Position numbers and translations under genes: made by a program. The notes below the pieces were generated by a model that worked only from the letters and a program-made list of their open reading frames with translations, was not told the DNA's origin and ran no database searches. From Clostridiales bacterium (lineage in GTDB: Bacteria > Bacillota > Clostridia > Christensenellales > CAG-314), in NCBI GenBank assembly GCA_003537755.1, contig DPQS01000057.1, positions 1-13,520 of the forward strand: a stretch of 13,520 nucleotides of DNA. The letters run 5' to 3'. How positions within the stretch are numbered: position 1 is the first letter of the stretch; each line of letters starts with the position of its first letter. Of this stretch, positions 1 through 6,570 are shown one piece after another.

Positions 1-185
1 GGCAATTCCTCGACAGGACCCCTTACGTAATCTACTTCACTTCGGCGTCCGTTTTTGTAGTGGGTGCACGACCCGTGCCTTCGGCGCCCTTTTACAAAGC
101 ACAACTCAAATCTGTTTGATACAAAATTTCGCAGACAAACCAGATAGTTACAGAATAAATCAAAGCACGCGCTTACTCGTTCAAG
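1..185. other. Window-edge segment of unclear nature, no assignable gene
   Basis: No recognisable gene was found. Two overlapping plus-strand frames are open from the left edge: one runs 38 codons to a TGA at 117-119, the other runs to a TGA at about 218. Either could be the tail of a gene starting outside the window, but neither translation matches a family I know. The segment contains an imperfect direct repeat (CTTCGGCGTCCGTTTTT at about 40-56 and CTTCGGCGCCCTTTT at 79-93) and a small inverted repeat GCACG-ACC-CGTGC near 66-78. This pattern would suit a degraded or interspersed repeat as well as a gene end. The assignment is left open. Confidence 0.25.
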
Positions 186-187
186 AC

Positions 188-215
188 AAAAAAAAGACGA
201 CCGAAATCGGTCGTC
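188..215 (-). terminator. Intrinsic terminator after the small membrane protein gene
   Basis: Stem GACGACCG / CGGTCGTC (196-203 with 208-215, loop AAAT). On the minus strand it is followed at once by eight Us (A run 188-195). It lies 17 bp beyond the stop codon of the minus-strand membrane protein gene, where a Rho-independent terminator is expected. Confidence 0.85.
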
Positions 216-232
216 CGTGAAAAACATATATG

Positions 233-640
233 TTACTTGTTTGCCTTGTCGTTTTTGCTGACGGGTTTGTCGCTAAGCGCGGTTGCAAGAAGGTAAACGC
301 CGAGTGCCTGCCATACAGCCGTAAACAAGCCTGCAAAGATAGCAACGGTAGGTTCGCCTGCAAAGTATCTGATCATATCAACTGCCCAGGACAGGCTGAT
401 GATGATTACGCCGGAAGCAAACAAAACCTTTGCAAGTCGACGAGCGAACATTTTGTTTTCCAGTGCGAAGTAAATAAGTACAACGCCGCCTGCAAACGGA
501 ATGCCGCTAATCAGATACGGGAATTTGACGAATGCCAGTTGCAAAAACTCCTGATTTGCGAAAGAAACCAACGACAATGCCACTGACGCAACACACAGAA
601 GTGCGCCGATAACGATCATAACAATACTGCTTTTTTTCAT
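233..640 (-). CDS. Small four-helix membrane protein, function unknown
   Basis: This 135-residue protein belongs to no family I recognise. Hydrophobicity suggests four membrane helices at about residues 5-27, 40-60, 68-90 and 98-120. The C-terminal tail is short, charged and lysine-rich (DKPVSKNDKANK). No catalytic motif or cysteine pattern is visible. The ATG at 638-640 is chosen because AGGAGG lies 5 bases upstream and the first helix follows directly after MKKSS, which suits an inner-membrane protein with a cytoplasmic N terminus. The gene has its own promoter (697-725), inverted repeats around that promoter, and a terminator at 188-215, so it is probably a single-gene, regulated unit. It lies downstream of sigE, but no functional link to sporulation can be shown. 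Confidence 0.8.
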   Translation of the reverse strand: MKKSSIVMIVIGALLCVASVALSLVSFANQEFLQLAFVKFPYLISGIPFAGGVVLIYFALENKMFARRLAKVLFASGVIIISLSWAVDMIRYFAGEPTVAIFAGLFTAVWQALGVYLLATALSDKPVSKNDKANK

Positions 641-669
641 AATATCCTCCTAAATATCCTCTGTTGGGT

Positions 670-695
670 AGTGACATCACATCAACTACGTCACT
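670..695. promoter_or_regulatory. Possible operator: AGTGAC-N14-GTCACT inverted repeat
   Basis: A perfect 6-bp inverted repeat (670-675 and 690-695) lies immediately downstream of the -10 box of the membrane gene promoter and would cover the transcription start. This is a typical position for a repressor site. A second 12-bp palindrome, CAATTGCAATTG (717-728), overlaps the -35 box. The cognate regulator cannot be named and no regulator gene is adjacent. Confidence 0.4.
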
Positions 696-696
696 A

Positions 697-725
697 ATAA
701 TAGCACAATTCAAAAACAATTGCAA
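697..725 (-). promoter_or_regulatory. Sigma-A-type promoter of the small membrane protein gene
   Basis: On the minus strand, -35 TTGCAA (720-725) is separated by exactly 17 bp from -10 TATTAT (697-702). It points at the gene starting at 640, giving a leader of roughly 50 nt with AGGAGG near its end. Confidence 0.65.
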
Positions 726-851
726 TTGATGATATGATTTTTTTTACAAAAAATGTGTAAAAATCTTAAAAAACTGAACATTTTTTGTGAAGCTGTCAAA
801 ATTTCCGTCACGCAAGCGGTTACACGTACCCATGAAAACCGTGACAACATG

Positions 852-1556
852 TCACACCAGTTTGCCGATTTCCTTGCGCAGACGAAGAATTATTTTCTTT
901 TCGAGGCGCGATATGTAGGACTGCGAAATGCCCAGCATATCCGCCACTTCTTTTTGCGTCCGTTCTTCCTGCCCGAACAGTCCGAATCGCATTTCGATGA
1001 TCTGTTTTTCTCGGTCGGACAGGTGACGAAGTCCTTCGGTCAGCAGTTGGTGTTCCACCTGCGTTTCCATGTGGGTGTACACCGCGTCGCTGTCGGTGCC
1101 GAGTATGTCGGCAAGCAACAGTTCGTTGCCCTCGCCGTCAACGTTAAGGGGCTCGTCAAGGCTCACTTCGCGACTGCGACGTGACAATTTGCGCATGTAC
1201 ATCAGTATCTCGTTGTCGATACATCTGCTGGCATAGGTTGCAAGTTTTATCTGTTTTTCGGGTTTGAAACTGTTTATTGCCTTAATAAGTCCGATTGTGC
1301 CGACGGACACAATATCCTCCATGTCTATGCCGCTGCTTTCGTATTTTTTGGACAGGAACACTACAAGGCGCAGGTTGCGTTCCACGAGAATGTCCTTTGC
1401 TTCGGCATCGCCGCTTGCAAGCCGCGCAAGTACAGCCGCTTCTTCGTCGGGCGCAAGGGGCGAGGGTAAGGCTTCGTTTCCGCAAAGATAATGCACTACA
1501 CGTGATGACAAAGACATTCGTTGCAACAGTTTTCCGAGCATTCCCATAAGCGACAT
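852..1556 (-). CDS. sigE: RNA polymerase sporulation sigma factor SigE (pro-sigma-E)
   Basis: This is the mother-cell sigma factor that acts just after asymmetric division and is made as an inactive, membrane-associated precursor. The 234-residue product follows the Bacillus protein closely: an N-terminal pro-region of about 28 residues ending near YLCGNEALP, then region 2 (VERNLRLVV at 58-66, GTIGLIKA at 86-93, KLATYASRCIDNEILMY at 104-120), the linker DEPLNVDGEGNELLL, and region 4 with DREKQIIEMRFGL (181-193) and the helix-turn-helix QKEVADMLGISQSYISRLEK (201-220). The ATG at 1554-1556 is preferred over one ten codons upstream because AAGGAG lies 8 bases before it. The protein resembles SigK too, but the neighbouring spoIIGA favours SigE. 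It would be processed by SpoIIGA. A GTGAC/GTCAC hairpin (841-855) overlaps the stop codon. No clear terminator follows. Confidence 0.95.
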   Translation of the reverse strand: MSLMGMLGKLLQRMSLSSRVVHYLCGNEALPSPLAPDEEAAVLARLASGDAEAKDILVERNLRLVVFLSKKYESSGIDMEDIVSVGTIGLIKAINSFKPEKQIKLATYASRCIDNEILMYMRKLSRRSREVSLDEPLNVDGEGNELLLADILGTDSDAVYTHMETQVEHQLLTEGLRHLSDREKQIIEMRFGLFGQEERTQKEVADMLGISQSYISRLEKKIILRLRKEIGKLV

Positions 1557-1673
1557 TTCATTTTCTCCTTTTGCCGAGAAAGGCATTTTTTACTTATTTA
1601 CAAGTGCTTATTGTCGGCGAAAAACACATACGTTGTTGTTTTTCAATGACATTTCAAGCGTTTTCGGGCAGAC

Positions 1674-1709
1674 AAAAAAAACGGCGACAGGCTACTGATT
1701 TTGCCGTTT
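1674..1709 (-). terminator. Apparent intrinsic terminator between spoIIGA and sigE
   Basis: On the minus strand AAACGGC (1709-1703) pairs with GCCGTTT (1685-1679). Inside the stem a CAG/CTG mini-stem closes a TAGC tetraloop. A run of eight Us (A run 1674-1681) follows, partly within the stem. It lies about 50 bp beyond the spoIIGA stop and about 120 bp before the sigE start. GGCTA (1713-1709) could instead pair with TAGCC (1694-1690), which crosses the terminator stem and would compete with it. Confidence 0.6.
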
Positions 1710-1760
1710 AGCCAAGTAAAGCCAACACACGCATGTACGGCAAAGGGCAAGCCAAAATTG

Positions 1761-2540
1761 TCAGCCGTCGATAATTATGTCGTACAGTGACGGACATTTC
1801 GACTGAGGCAAAGCAAGGTACACCCTGCGCGATTGTTCACCGTTCACGGTAAGAGAGGCGGGCACCGCGCAAACTTTTGCGTTGCCTGCGACGGTACACA
1901 GTGGTACGCACACAACGTTTCCGTGAAGCAGACAATCGGCAAAATATTCGTCGAATTTGCCTATTTTACGCACGACGAAGCACACCGCCGCCCCTTCATA
2001 CACAAGCGTGTTTCCGCTGTCGCGAAACGCCCGCACGGAGGTAGTTTTGCCGCCAAAAGACAGGTTCGCTTTAACCACATGCGGCATTATTTTTTTGACG
2101 TCGGAGCCGTATTTGTACAGCGCATAACCGCCAAACGCCACAAGAAACAATGCCGCGACATACACAAACAACGGAATATTCATTTGGTAAAAGGTTCCGT
2201 CGGCATTAAGATACGGCACCTTGAACAAGTGGAATAACCCTACAATGCAACCACCCGAAACAAATGTATATGCAAGCGTTGCAAGAATATACCAGAATAA
2301 TTTTTTGCCGAAACCGACAACCGCAACGCACATCAGGACAAGCACCGCCGCCTTGACGACGCAGGCAAAAAAAACGCCGCTTACGTACACCGACAGAGTT
2401 GCGCCGATTGCGCCGACCATTGCGCCGCCAAACAGTCTTAAACGCGACGCTTTCAGGCGCAGAGTAAGCGCACTTGCGCATAATATAAAAAAGTCCAGGC
2501 AAAAGTTGTCCAGCAGGACGATTTCGACGTACACTGTCAT
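1761..2540 (-). CDS. spoIIGA: Sporulation sigma-E factor-processing peptidase SpoIIGA
   Basis: Membrane-embedded aspartic protease that removes the pro-sequence of sigma-E in the mother cell after a signal from the forespore. The N-terminal half has about five hydrophobic helices (around residues 4-25, 36-58, 60-77, 82-104 and 122-142) and begins MTVYVEIVLLDNFCLDFFIL, which lines up with the conserved start of the family. The C-terminal soluble half carries the catalytic Asp in FRDSGN (D174). At 259 residues it is about 50 shorter than the Bacillus protein, with shorter loops and an end right after the conserved YDIIIDG core. The ATG at 2538-2540 is fixed by the family-conserved N terminus, although no good Shine-Dalgarno is visible. 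No convincing Spo0A box or promoter was found upstream. The next gene in the same direction is its substrate, sigE. Confidence 0.93.
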   Translation of the reverse strand: MTVYVEIVLLDNFCLDFFILCASALTLRLKASRLRLFGGAMVGAIGATLSVYVSGVFFACVVKAAVLVLMCVAVVGFGKKLFWYILATLAYTFVSGGCIVGLFHLFKVPYLNADGTFYQMNIPLFVYVAALFLVAFGGYALYKYGSDVKKIMPHVVKANLSFGGKTTSVRAFRDSGNTLVYEGAAVCFVVRKIGKFDEYFADCLLHGNVVCVPLCTVAGNAKVCAVPASLTVNGEQSRRVYLALPQSKCPSLYDIIIDG

Positions 2541-2660
2541 GCCGACATATTAACATACGGACATATCTGAAAAAAGCAAAGTTTTGTAGAAAACAGGAAA
2601 AATGTGCGGAAACCGTCGCGTTGCACACCACAATAAAATTAGCAAAAATAAACCAATTCG

Positions 2661-2696
2661 TAAAAATAATCTGCCGTCCGAAATCCCGAACGGCAG
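2661..2696 (-). terminator. Intrinsic terminator after the DUF975 gene
   Basis: On the minus strand CTGCCGT (2696-2690) pairs with ACGGCAG (2677-2671). The stem can continue inward with G-U pairs to a GATT loop. It is followed by ATTATTTTT. It lies 120 bp beyond the DUF975 stop codon and upstream of spoIIGA, so spoIIGA should start its own transcript. Confidence 0.75.
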
Positions 2697-2815
2697 ATAA
2701 AGAGTAAAAATGAGAGTTGTTTTACATTGCAAAAATTTTCATGCACCGCAATATCTGATACAAAACATATTTACCACAACAATACTTTTTCTGTTGTTTT
2801 TACAAATTGCAACAA

Positions 2816-3550
2816 TCAGTCAAGCTGTTCCGTTACCACTTCTTCGGCAACTTTGATTTCGCCGTTTTCGTCAATGTCGGGATAGTTGCCGTCGGGGTAA
2901 GCAAGAGTAAGGTACAGATTGGCGTCGGCGGTGCCCATGTAAGGCATAACGTAAATACCAAGTATTCCGCCTGTAAGCGCAACCAGAATCACCCAACCGA
3001 GAAAACTGAGTTTAAGTCCGATAATTTTCCACACATGTCCCTTGGTAATTTCCCACGAACGCTTGATGCAATCCATTGCCGACAGATTGACGTTGTGATT
3101 CATCACGTAATACACCATTGACAGGCGTACATTTACCCAAACAAAAACGCATATTGCCGCAACGGCAATTACAAACAGACCGATTGCAGCGAAGTCGCCG
3201 ACGCGTCCGCCAAGTATACCGACATAAATCAGCACAAGCAGCCCGGCAGCAACACATACGCCGATGTTGATAAGCAAATTCAAAAGCGTTGCTACAAACG
3301 CGCGCATAAATTGACGGAAGCCGCGGTAGGTGGAATCGATGCCGTTGTACTTGCCAAGCGCGATGTCGATGTAAAACGCCGTGTAGCAGCACATTACCGC
3401 GCCGACAACCACTATTGCGCCAAGTCCGAAACCTGCGATGCTCGACCCGAACAACACCAGGTTGAGCAAAATGGTCGTCAATACTGCGTAACCGTACTTG
3501 TTGGTCATGTCTTTTCGTGATTTTTCACGAATTTGCTTATTAGTAAGCAT
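2816..3550 (-). CDS. DUF975 family integral membrane protein
   Basis: A 244-residue membrane protein of the DUF975 family, widespread in Firmicutes and of unknown function. It opens with the typical short amphipathic stretch MLTNKQIREKSRKDM. It then has about five hydrophobic segments (around 20-57, 86-115, 121-142 and 175-203) and the characteristic C-terminal block with RSWEITKGHVWKIIGL (residues about 166-181), then SFLGWVILVALTGGILGIY and PYMGTADANLY. The tail is acidic. The ATG at 3548-3550 is chosen because GGGAGG lies about 7 bases upstream; a frame extension of 27 codons upstream lies over the promoter and is not coding. It has its own sigma-A promoter and terminator, so it is a single-gene unit unrelated by operon to spoIIGA. 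The family assignment is from motif recognition only. Confidence 0.82.
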   Translation of the reverse strand: MLTNKQIREKSRKDMTNKYGYAVLTTILLNLVLFGSSIAGFGLGAIVVVGAVMCCYTAFYIDIALGKYNGIDSTYRGFRQFMRAFVATLLNLLINIGVCVAAGLLVLIYVGILGGRVGDFAAIGLFVIAVAAICVFVWVNVRLSMVYYVMNHNVNLSAMDCIKRSWEITKGHVWKIIGLKLSFLGWVILVALTGGILGIYVMPYMGTADANLYLTLAYPDGNYPDIDENGEIKVAEEVVTEQLD

Positions 3551-3580
3551 TTTTCTTCCTCCCTTATGAAAGTTGACATA

Positions 3581-3609
3581 ATGATATCGCAAATACAACG
3601 CAGTGTCAA
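3581..3609 (-). promoter_or_regulatory. Sigma-A promoter of the DUF975 gene
   Basis: Perfect -35 TTGACA (minus strand, 3609-3604), a 17-bp spacer, and -10 TATCAT (3586-3581). The start of transcription would be about 25 nt before the ATG at 3550, giving a very short leader that holds the GGGAGG ribosome binding site. Confidence 0.8.
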
Positions 3610-3655
3610 TACTAATCGGAAACTTGTGCAAAATAATTTGCGATTTTGTTCACTA

Positions 3656-3690
3656 TAATAAAAACAAGCCGTCCGAAATTTTCGGGCGGC
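3656..3690 (-). terminator. Intrinsic terminator after the alpha/beta hydrolase gene
   Basis: On the minus strand GCCGCCCGA (3690-3682) pairs with TCGGACGGC (3676-3668) with one G-U pair. A U-rich tract (TTGTTTTTATTAT) follows. It starts 6 bp after the stop codon of the hydrolase gene and precedes the DUF975 promoter. Confidence 0.85.
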
Positions 3691-3696
3691 CGTATA

Positions 3697-4470
3697 TTAC
3701 GCTTTTTCTTCAAATGGTACGTTTGCCACCACCTTGCCGTCGGACAGAAAGTCCACGACGTGGTCGATAATCACGTTGTCGCGGTTGGTGTACAACATTC
3801 CGTGGCCGACGTCCGGCAAAATCACTTTGGTAAGATTGCTGAAATTACTTTCCACAAATTCCACCGACGCAGGCGGCACAAGTTCGTCCAGTTCGCCCCA
3901 CAGCAGCAAAGACTTGGTTGCGACGGGCGAGCACTCGGCAACAACCTTGTCGCACAGTTCCATCAGGTCGGCAAACACGTTGAACGTGTACAAGTCAACG
4001 CTCGGGAAAATGCGTTTGATGGCAATGCCTGCCGAAACCGCAGTGTTTTGCAGGTAGTTGCGCAATTCCTTGCGGCTGTCGTCGGTGCGCGTTTTGAGAC
4101 TTTTGACAATGTACCTTAGGTAAAACCGTATCATTGCAAGCGGCGAAGTAAGGTTGAAATACTTGTTGCTGGGCGAAATCATAACGGCTTTGTTTACCGG
4201 TCTGCGTACGGCAATATAGGTTGTCAATGCGCCGCCCATGCTGAAGCCCACAACGTCAACCGTGTCATGTTTTGCCGCAAGATTGTCGAAGCATTGCAAC
4301 ATACCGCGGACTGTCGCGTCCACGGTAAATTTGTCAAACGATTCGCCGTCGTTGTGTCCCGGCACCTTGTACGGCACCACTTCATCGTAAAAATCAAGGT
4401 AGTCGTACAGTCGTCCGAAGTCCTTGATGTCGGTAAGAAAGCCGTGTACGGTCATCACTGCCTTAGACAT
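3697..4470 (-). CDS. Serine alpha/beta hydrolase (esterase/lipase-like)
   Basis: A 257-residue soluble protein with the whole alpha/beta-hydrolase plan. HGFLTD at 9-14 forms the oxyanion-hole side, GFSMGG at 75-80 is the nucleophile elbow (Ser77), GELDELVPP around 192-200 carries the acid (Asp195), and VGHGML at 221-226 carries the catalytic histidine (His223). The cap region between about residues 105 and 170 is helical and basic. There is no signal peptide, so it is cytoplasmic. It resembles Firmicutes carboxylesterases and monoacylglycerol-lipase-like enzymes; the substrate cannot be read from the sequence. The ATG at 4468-4470 follows GGGAGGG by 5 bases. It lies about 100 bp downstream of ung in the same direction with no clear promoter of its own, so co-transcription with ung is possible. 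Confidence 0.85.
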   Translation of the reverse strand: MSKAVMTVHGFLTDIKDFGRLYDYLDFYDEVVPYKVPGHNDGESFDKFTVDATVRGMLQCFDNLAAKHDTVDVVGFSMGGALTTYIAVRRPVNKAVMISPSNKYFNLTSPLAMIRFYLRYIVKSLKTRTDDSRKELRNYLQNTAVSAGIAIKRIFPSVDLYTFNVFADLMELCDKVVAECSPVATKSLLLWGELDELVPPASVEFVESNFSNLTKVILPDVGHGMLYTNRDNVIIDHVVDFLSDGKVVANVPFEEKA

Positions 4471-4530
4471 GGTTACCCTCCCACAATATTGCTTTTGGTA
4501 TGCGCTCAGCGTATCGCTTTTTTCGTGCGA

Positions 4531-4562
4531 AAGCAGGCAAATTTAACACTACTTGCCTGCTT
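4531..4562. repeat. Perfect 10-bp inverted repeat after ung
   Basis: AAGCAGGCAA (4531-4540) and TTGCCTGCTT (4553-4562) form a perfect 10-bp stem with a 12-nt loop, 5 bp beyond the ung stop codon. There is no U run on either strand, so it does not fit a canonical intrinsic terminator. It could be a weak terminator, an mRNA 3' stabiliser or a protein site. Confidence 0.55.
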
Positions 4563-4567
4563 GCAAG

Positions 4568-5233
4568 TTACCACACAATTTCTTCAAGTCCGTTTTTGCG
4601 CAAAAATTCGTTGGTTTTGCTGAAGTGTCTGCACCCGAAAAATCCATTGAACGCCGACAGCGGACTGGGGTGCGCAGCCGTCAGCACAAGGTGCGTCGGG
4701 TTTGTAATAAGCGCGCGCTTGTCAAGAGCGTTTCGCCCCCACAGCAAAAACACGGTCGGGGTGTTGCGCGAGTTGAGTTTGTTTATTACGGCGTCGGTAA
4801 AAGTTTCCCAGCCCACGCCTTTGTGCGAGTTTGGTTGCCCCGCAACGACGGTAAGAACGGTGTTGAGCAGCAACACTCCCTGCCTTGCCCACGGCGTAAG
4901 GTCGCCGCCCTCGATTGCAGACGGTCGCCCGATGTCGTCGGCGATTTCCTTGAACATGTTTTGCAGACTTTTGGGTACGGCTACGCCCTTGTTGACGGAA
5001 AAACTCATGCCCATTGCCTGTCCCGGATTGTAGTACGGGTCCTGTCCGAGAATTACCACCTTAACTTTGTCATACGGCGTCTGGTCAAAGGCATTGAGAA
5101 TAAGCGACTTTGGCGGATAAACCGTCCTGGTCGCATATTCCTGCAAAAGGAAATTTTTGAGGTTTTTGAAATAGGGTTTGTTAAACTCTTCCAAAAACAA
5201 TTCGTCCCATCCGTTGTAAGAATTTTTTAACAC
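4568..5233 (-). CDS. ung: Uracil-DNA glycosylase, family 1
   Basis: Removes uracil from DNA by cleaving the N-glycosidic bond, the first step of base excision repair after cytosine deamination or dUMP misincorporation. The 221-residue product has every family-1 signature: GQDPYYNPGQAMG at 63-75 with the catalytic Asp65, the uracil-binding LLLNTVLTV at 121-129 (Asn124), and the DNA-intercalating loop AHPSPLSA at 187-194 (His188). Its length is normal for the family (about 220-230). The start is a GTG at 5231-5233, with GGAG 6 bases upstream; MLKNSYNGWDELF fits the usual N terminus of the family. Upstream lie competing hairpins (5272-5304); downstream is a 10-bp inverted repeat and then the hydrolase gene. 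Confidence 0.97.
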   Translation of the reverse strand: MLKNSYNGWDELFLEEFNKPYFKNLKNFLLQEYATRTVYPPKSLILNAFDQTPYDKVKVVILGQDPYYNPGQAMGMSFSVNKGVAVPKSLQNMFKEIADDIGRPSAIEGGDLTPWARQGVLLLNTVLTVVAGQPNSHKGVGWETFTDAVINKLNSRNTPTVFLLWGRNALDKRALITNPTHLVLTAAHPSPLSAFNGFFGCRHFSKTNEFLRKNGLEEIVW

Positions 5234-5271
5234 CGTATGCTCCTTTTCGTTACAAAACGCCGCCTTTTATT

Positions 5272-5304
5272 GTTGCCGAAGCGGCAAAAAATACTTTCGG
5301 CAAC
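5272..5304 (-). promoter_or_regulatory. Competing hairpins upstream of ung
   Basis: On the minus strand GTTGCCGAA (5304-5296) can pair over 9 bp with TTCGGCAAC (5280-5272). A second TTGCCG (5287-5282) can instead form a tight 6-bp hairpin with CGGCAA (5278-5273). The two structures share one strand and exclude each other. They lie about 40 nt before the ung start codon. No U run follows either, so this is not a plain terminator. Any regulatory role is inference. Confidence 0.35.
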
Positions 5305-5397
5305 GCTTTGCGCGGCTTACTCAGGCGCATATCAACGGGCAAAAACACCTGTCGATACACCATCGCAAGTGCGCATGCAAAACTGACAAAATATGCC

Positions 5398-6396
5398 TTA
5401 CTTAATACTGAAAACGTACTCTGTTTTGCTGTAAAATTCCTCGTCTTTTTTAAGTACTGCCGATGGGAAAGACGGGTTGTTGATTGCATCGGGGTAGTTC
5501 TGCGTTTCAAGGCAGAAACCGTCGCGCTTGTTGTACACGTGGTTGCCGGGCATGTTGTTCATAAAGTTGCCGCTGTAAAACTGCACGCCGGGACGGTCGG
5601 TAAACACATCCATGGTAATGCCTGTAACCGGCGAATACACGGTTGCCGCATGTTCTCCGTTAAGGCAGAAGTTGTGATCGAAGCCACCTGCGATTTTCAG
5701 TTGTTCGTTGTCGGCGTTGATGTCCTGACCGATTGTCTTACCACTGCGGAAATCGAACGGCGTGCCTTCCACACTTGCAATGCCGGTAGGAATAAGATTT
5801 TGTTTTACCGTCGTGTACTTGTCGGCATAAATCTGCATTACGTGACCAAGTACGTCGCCGTTGCCTTCGCCGTTAAGATTGAAGTACGCGTGGTTTGTAG
5901 GACTGAACACAGTATCTTGGTCACAATGCGCCATGTATTCGATTGCAAGACGAGTGCCAACCACCGTGTATTTGACGGTCAATTCCAGATTGCCCGGGTA
6001 GCCTTCTTCTCCGTCGGGGCTTTTGCATGCAAGAGTAACGCTGTCGCTCGTGGCGTCTACGATGTCAAAGATTTTTTTGTTGAAACCGTTTTTGCCGCCG
6101 TGCAGGTGCGCAAGCCCGTCGTTGTTAAACAATTCGTAACGTTTGCCGTCAAGCGTAAAACCGCCGCCGCTGATACGATTACCGCAACGACCGACTACGC
6201 TACCCATGTACGAGCCGTACTTTGCAAGACTTTCCGCATCGGGCATGCCGAGGGCAACGTGCACCTTGAGGCTGTCGCCTGCAGGCACCGCGATGTCGCA
6301 GATTGTTGCGCCCAGGGTTGCGATCGTAACTTCGATTCCGTCGGAGATGGTAATAAGAGATACTTCCTGTCCGTTGTATTTTCCGTAACTGTTCAT
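5398..6396 (-). CDS. galM: Aldose 1-epimerase (mutarotase)
   Basis: Interconverts alpha and beta anomers of glucose, galactose or related aldoses in the cytoplasm. The 332-residue product has the mutarotase signatures: VVGRCGNRISGG (67-78), HLHGG (97-101), TNHAYFNL (167-174) with the catalytic acid His169, GGFDHNF (237-243) with Asp240, and CLETQNYPDA (295-304) with the catalytic base Glu297. Spacing agrees with characterised bacterial enzymes of about 340 residues. The ATG at 6394-6396 is chosen over one 17 codons upstream because GGAAG precedes it at a normal distance and family homology begins there. It lies 165 bp downstream of the GH3 gene on the same strand. The two may share a transcript, and a mutarotase would act on the anomer released by that glycosidase. 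I saw no convincing promoter in the gap. Confidence 0.95.
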   Translation of the reverse strand: MNSYGKYNGQEVSLITISDGIEVTIATLGATICDIAVPAGDSLKVHVALGMPDAESLAKYGSYMGSVVGRCGNRISGGGFTLDGKRYELFNNDGLAHLHGGKNGFNKKIFDIVDATSDSVTLACKSPDGEEGYPGNLELTVKYTVVGTRLAIEYMAHCDQDTVFSPTNHAYFNLNGEGNGDVLGHVMQIYADKYTTVKQNLIPTGIASVEGTPFDFRSGKTIGQDINADNEQLKIAGGFDHNFCLNGEHAATVYSPVTGITMDVFTDRPGVQFYSGNFMNNMPGNHVYNKRDGFCLETQNYPDAINNPSFPSAVLKKDEEFYSKTEYVFSIK

Positions 6397-6492
6397 TGTT
6401 CTGACTTCCTTTCGTTTTTTTGTTTTATTTTTCGGGTCGCGCAGCAACTTACGCCGCGCCGACCGATTGCGCCTCTAACCAAAGTTTACTTA

Positions 6493-6570
6493 GGGTTTCC
6501 ATTGTCATCACTAATCATTTTTGCGAGTGTGACAGCGGATACTCAGGCGTTAAACGCCCATTCACGTATT
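6493..6570. repeat. Diverged left-end copy of the palindromic element
   Basis: GGGTT (6493-6497) and GTCATCACTA (6504-6513) match the left terminal repeat of the element at 9067-9310. From 6504 to 6556, 46 of 53 positions are identical to 9078-9130 without gaps, and weaker similarity continues to about 6570. No right-hand terminal repeat (TAGTGATGAC) is found nearby, so this is a solo left end. It overlaps the GH3 stop codon (6562-6564) and carries a small GGCG-TTAAA-CGCC hairpin. Confidence 0.75.

Noticed and set aside
693..702. CACTAATAAT shared with the palindromic element (9083-9092)
   Set aside because: Only 10 bases match and they include the -10 box of a promoter. There is no extended similarity, so it is treated as chance.
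1611..1623. Spo0A-box-like TTGTCGGCGAAAA upstream of sigE
   Set aside because: Two extra bases split the TGTCGAA core, so it does not match the consensus.
4501..4530. Plus-strand mini-hairpin AGCG-TAT-CGCT followed by T run
   Set aside because: The stem is only 4 bp and no plus-strand gene ends there.
5250..5397. Possible short protein between galM and ung on the minus strand
   Set aside because: The frame is open but mostly continues from inside galM in another frame. No Shine-Dalgarno precedes its internal ATG and no homology was recognised.
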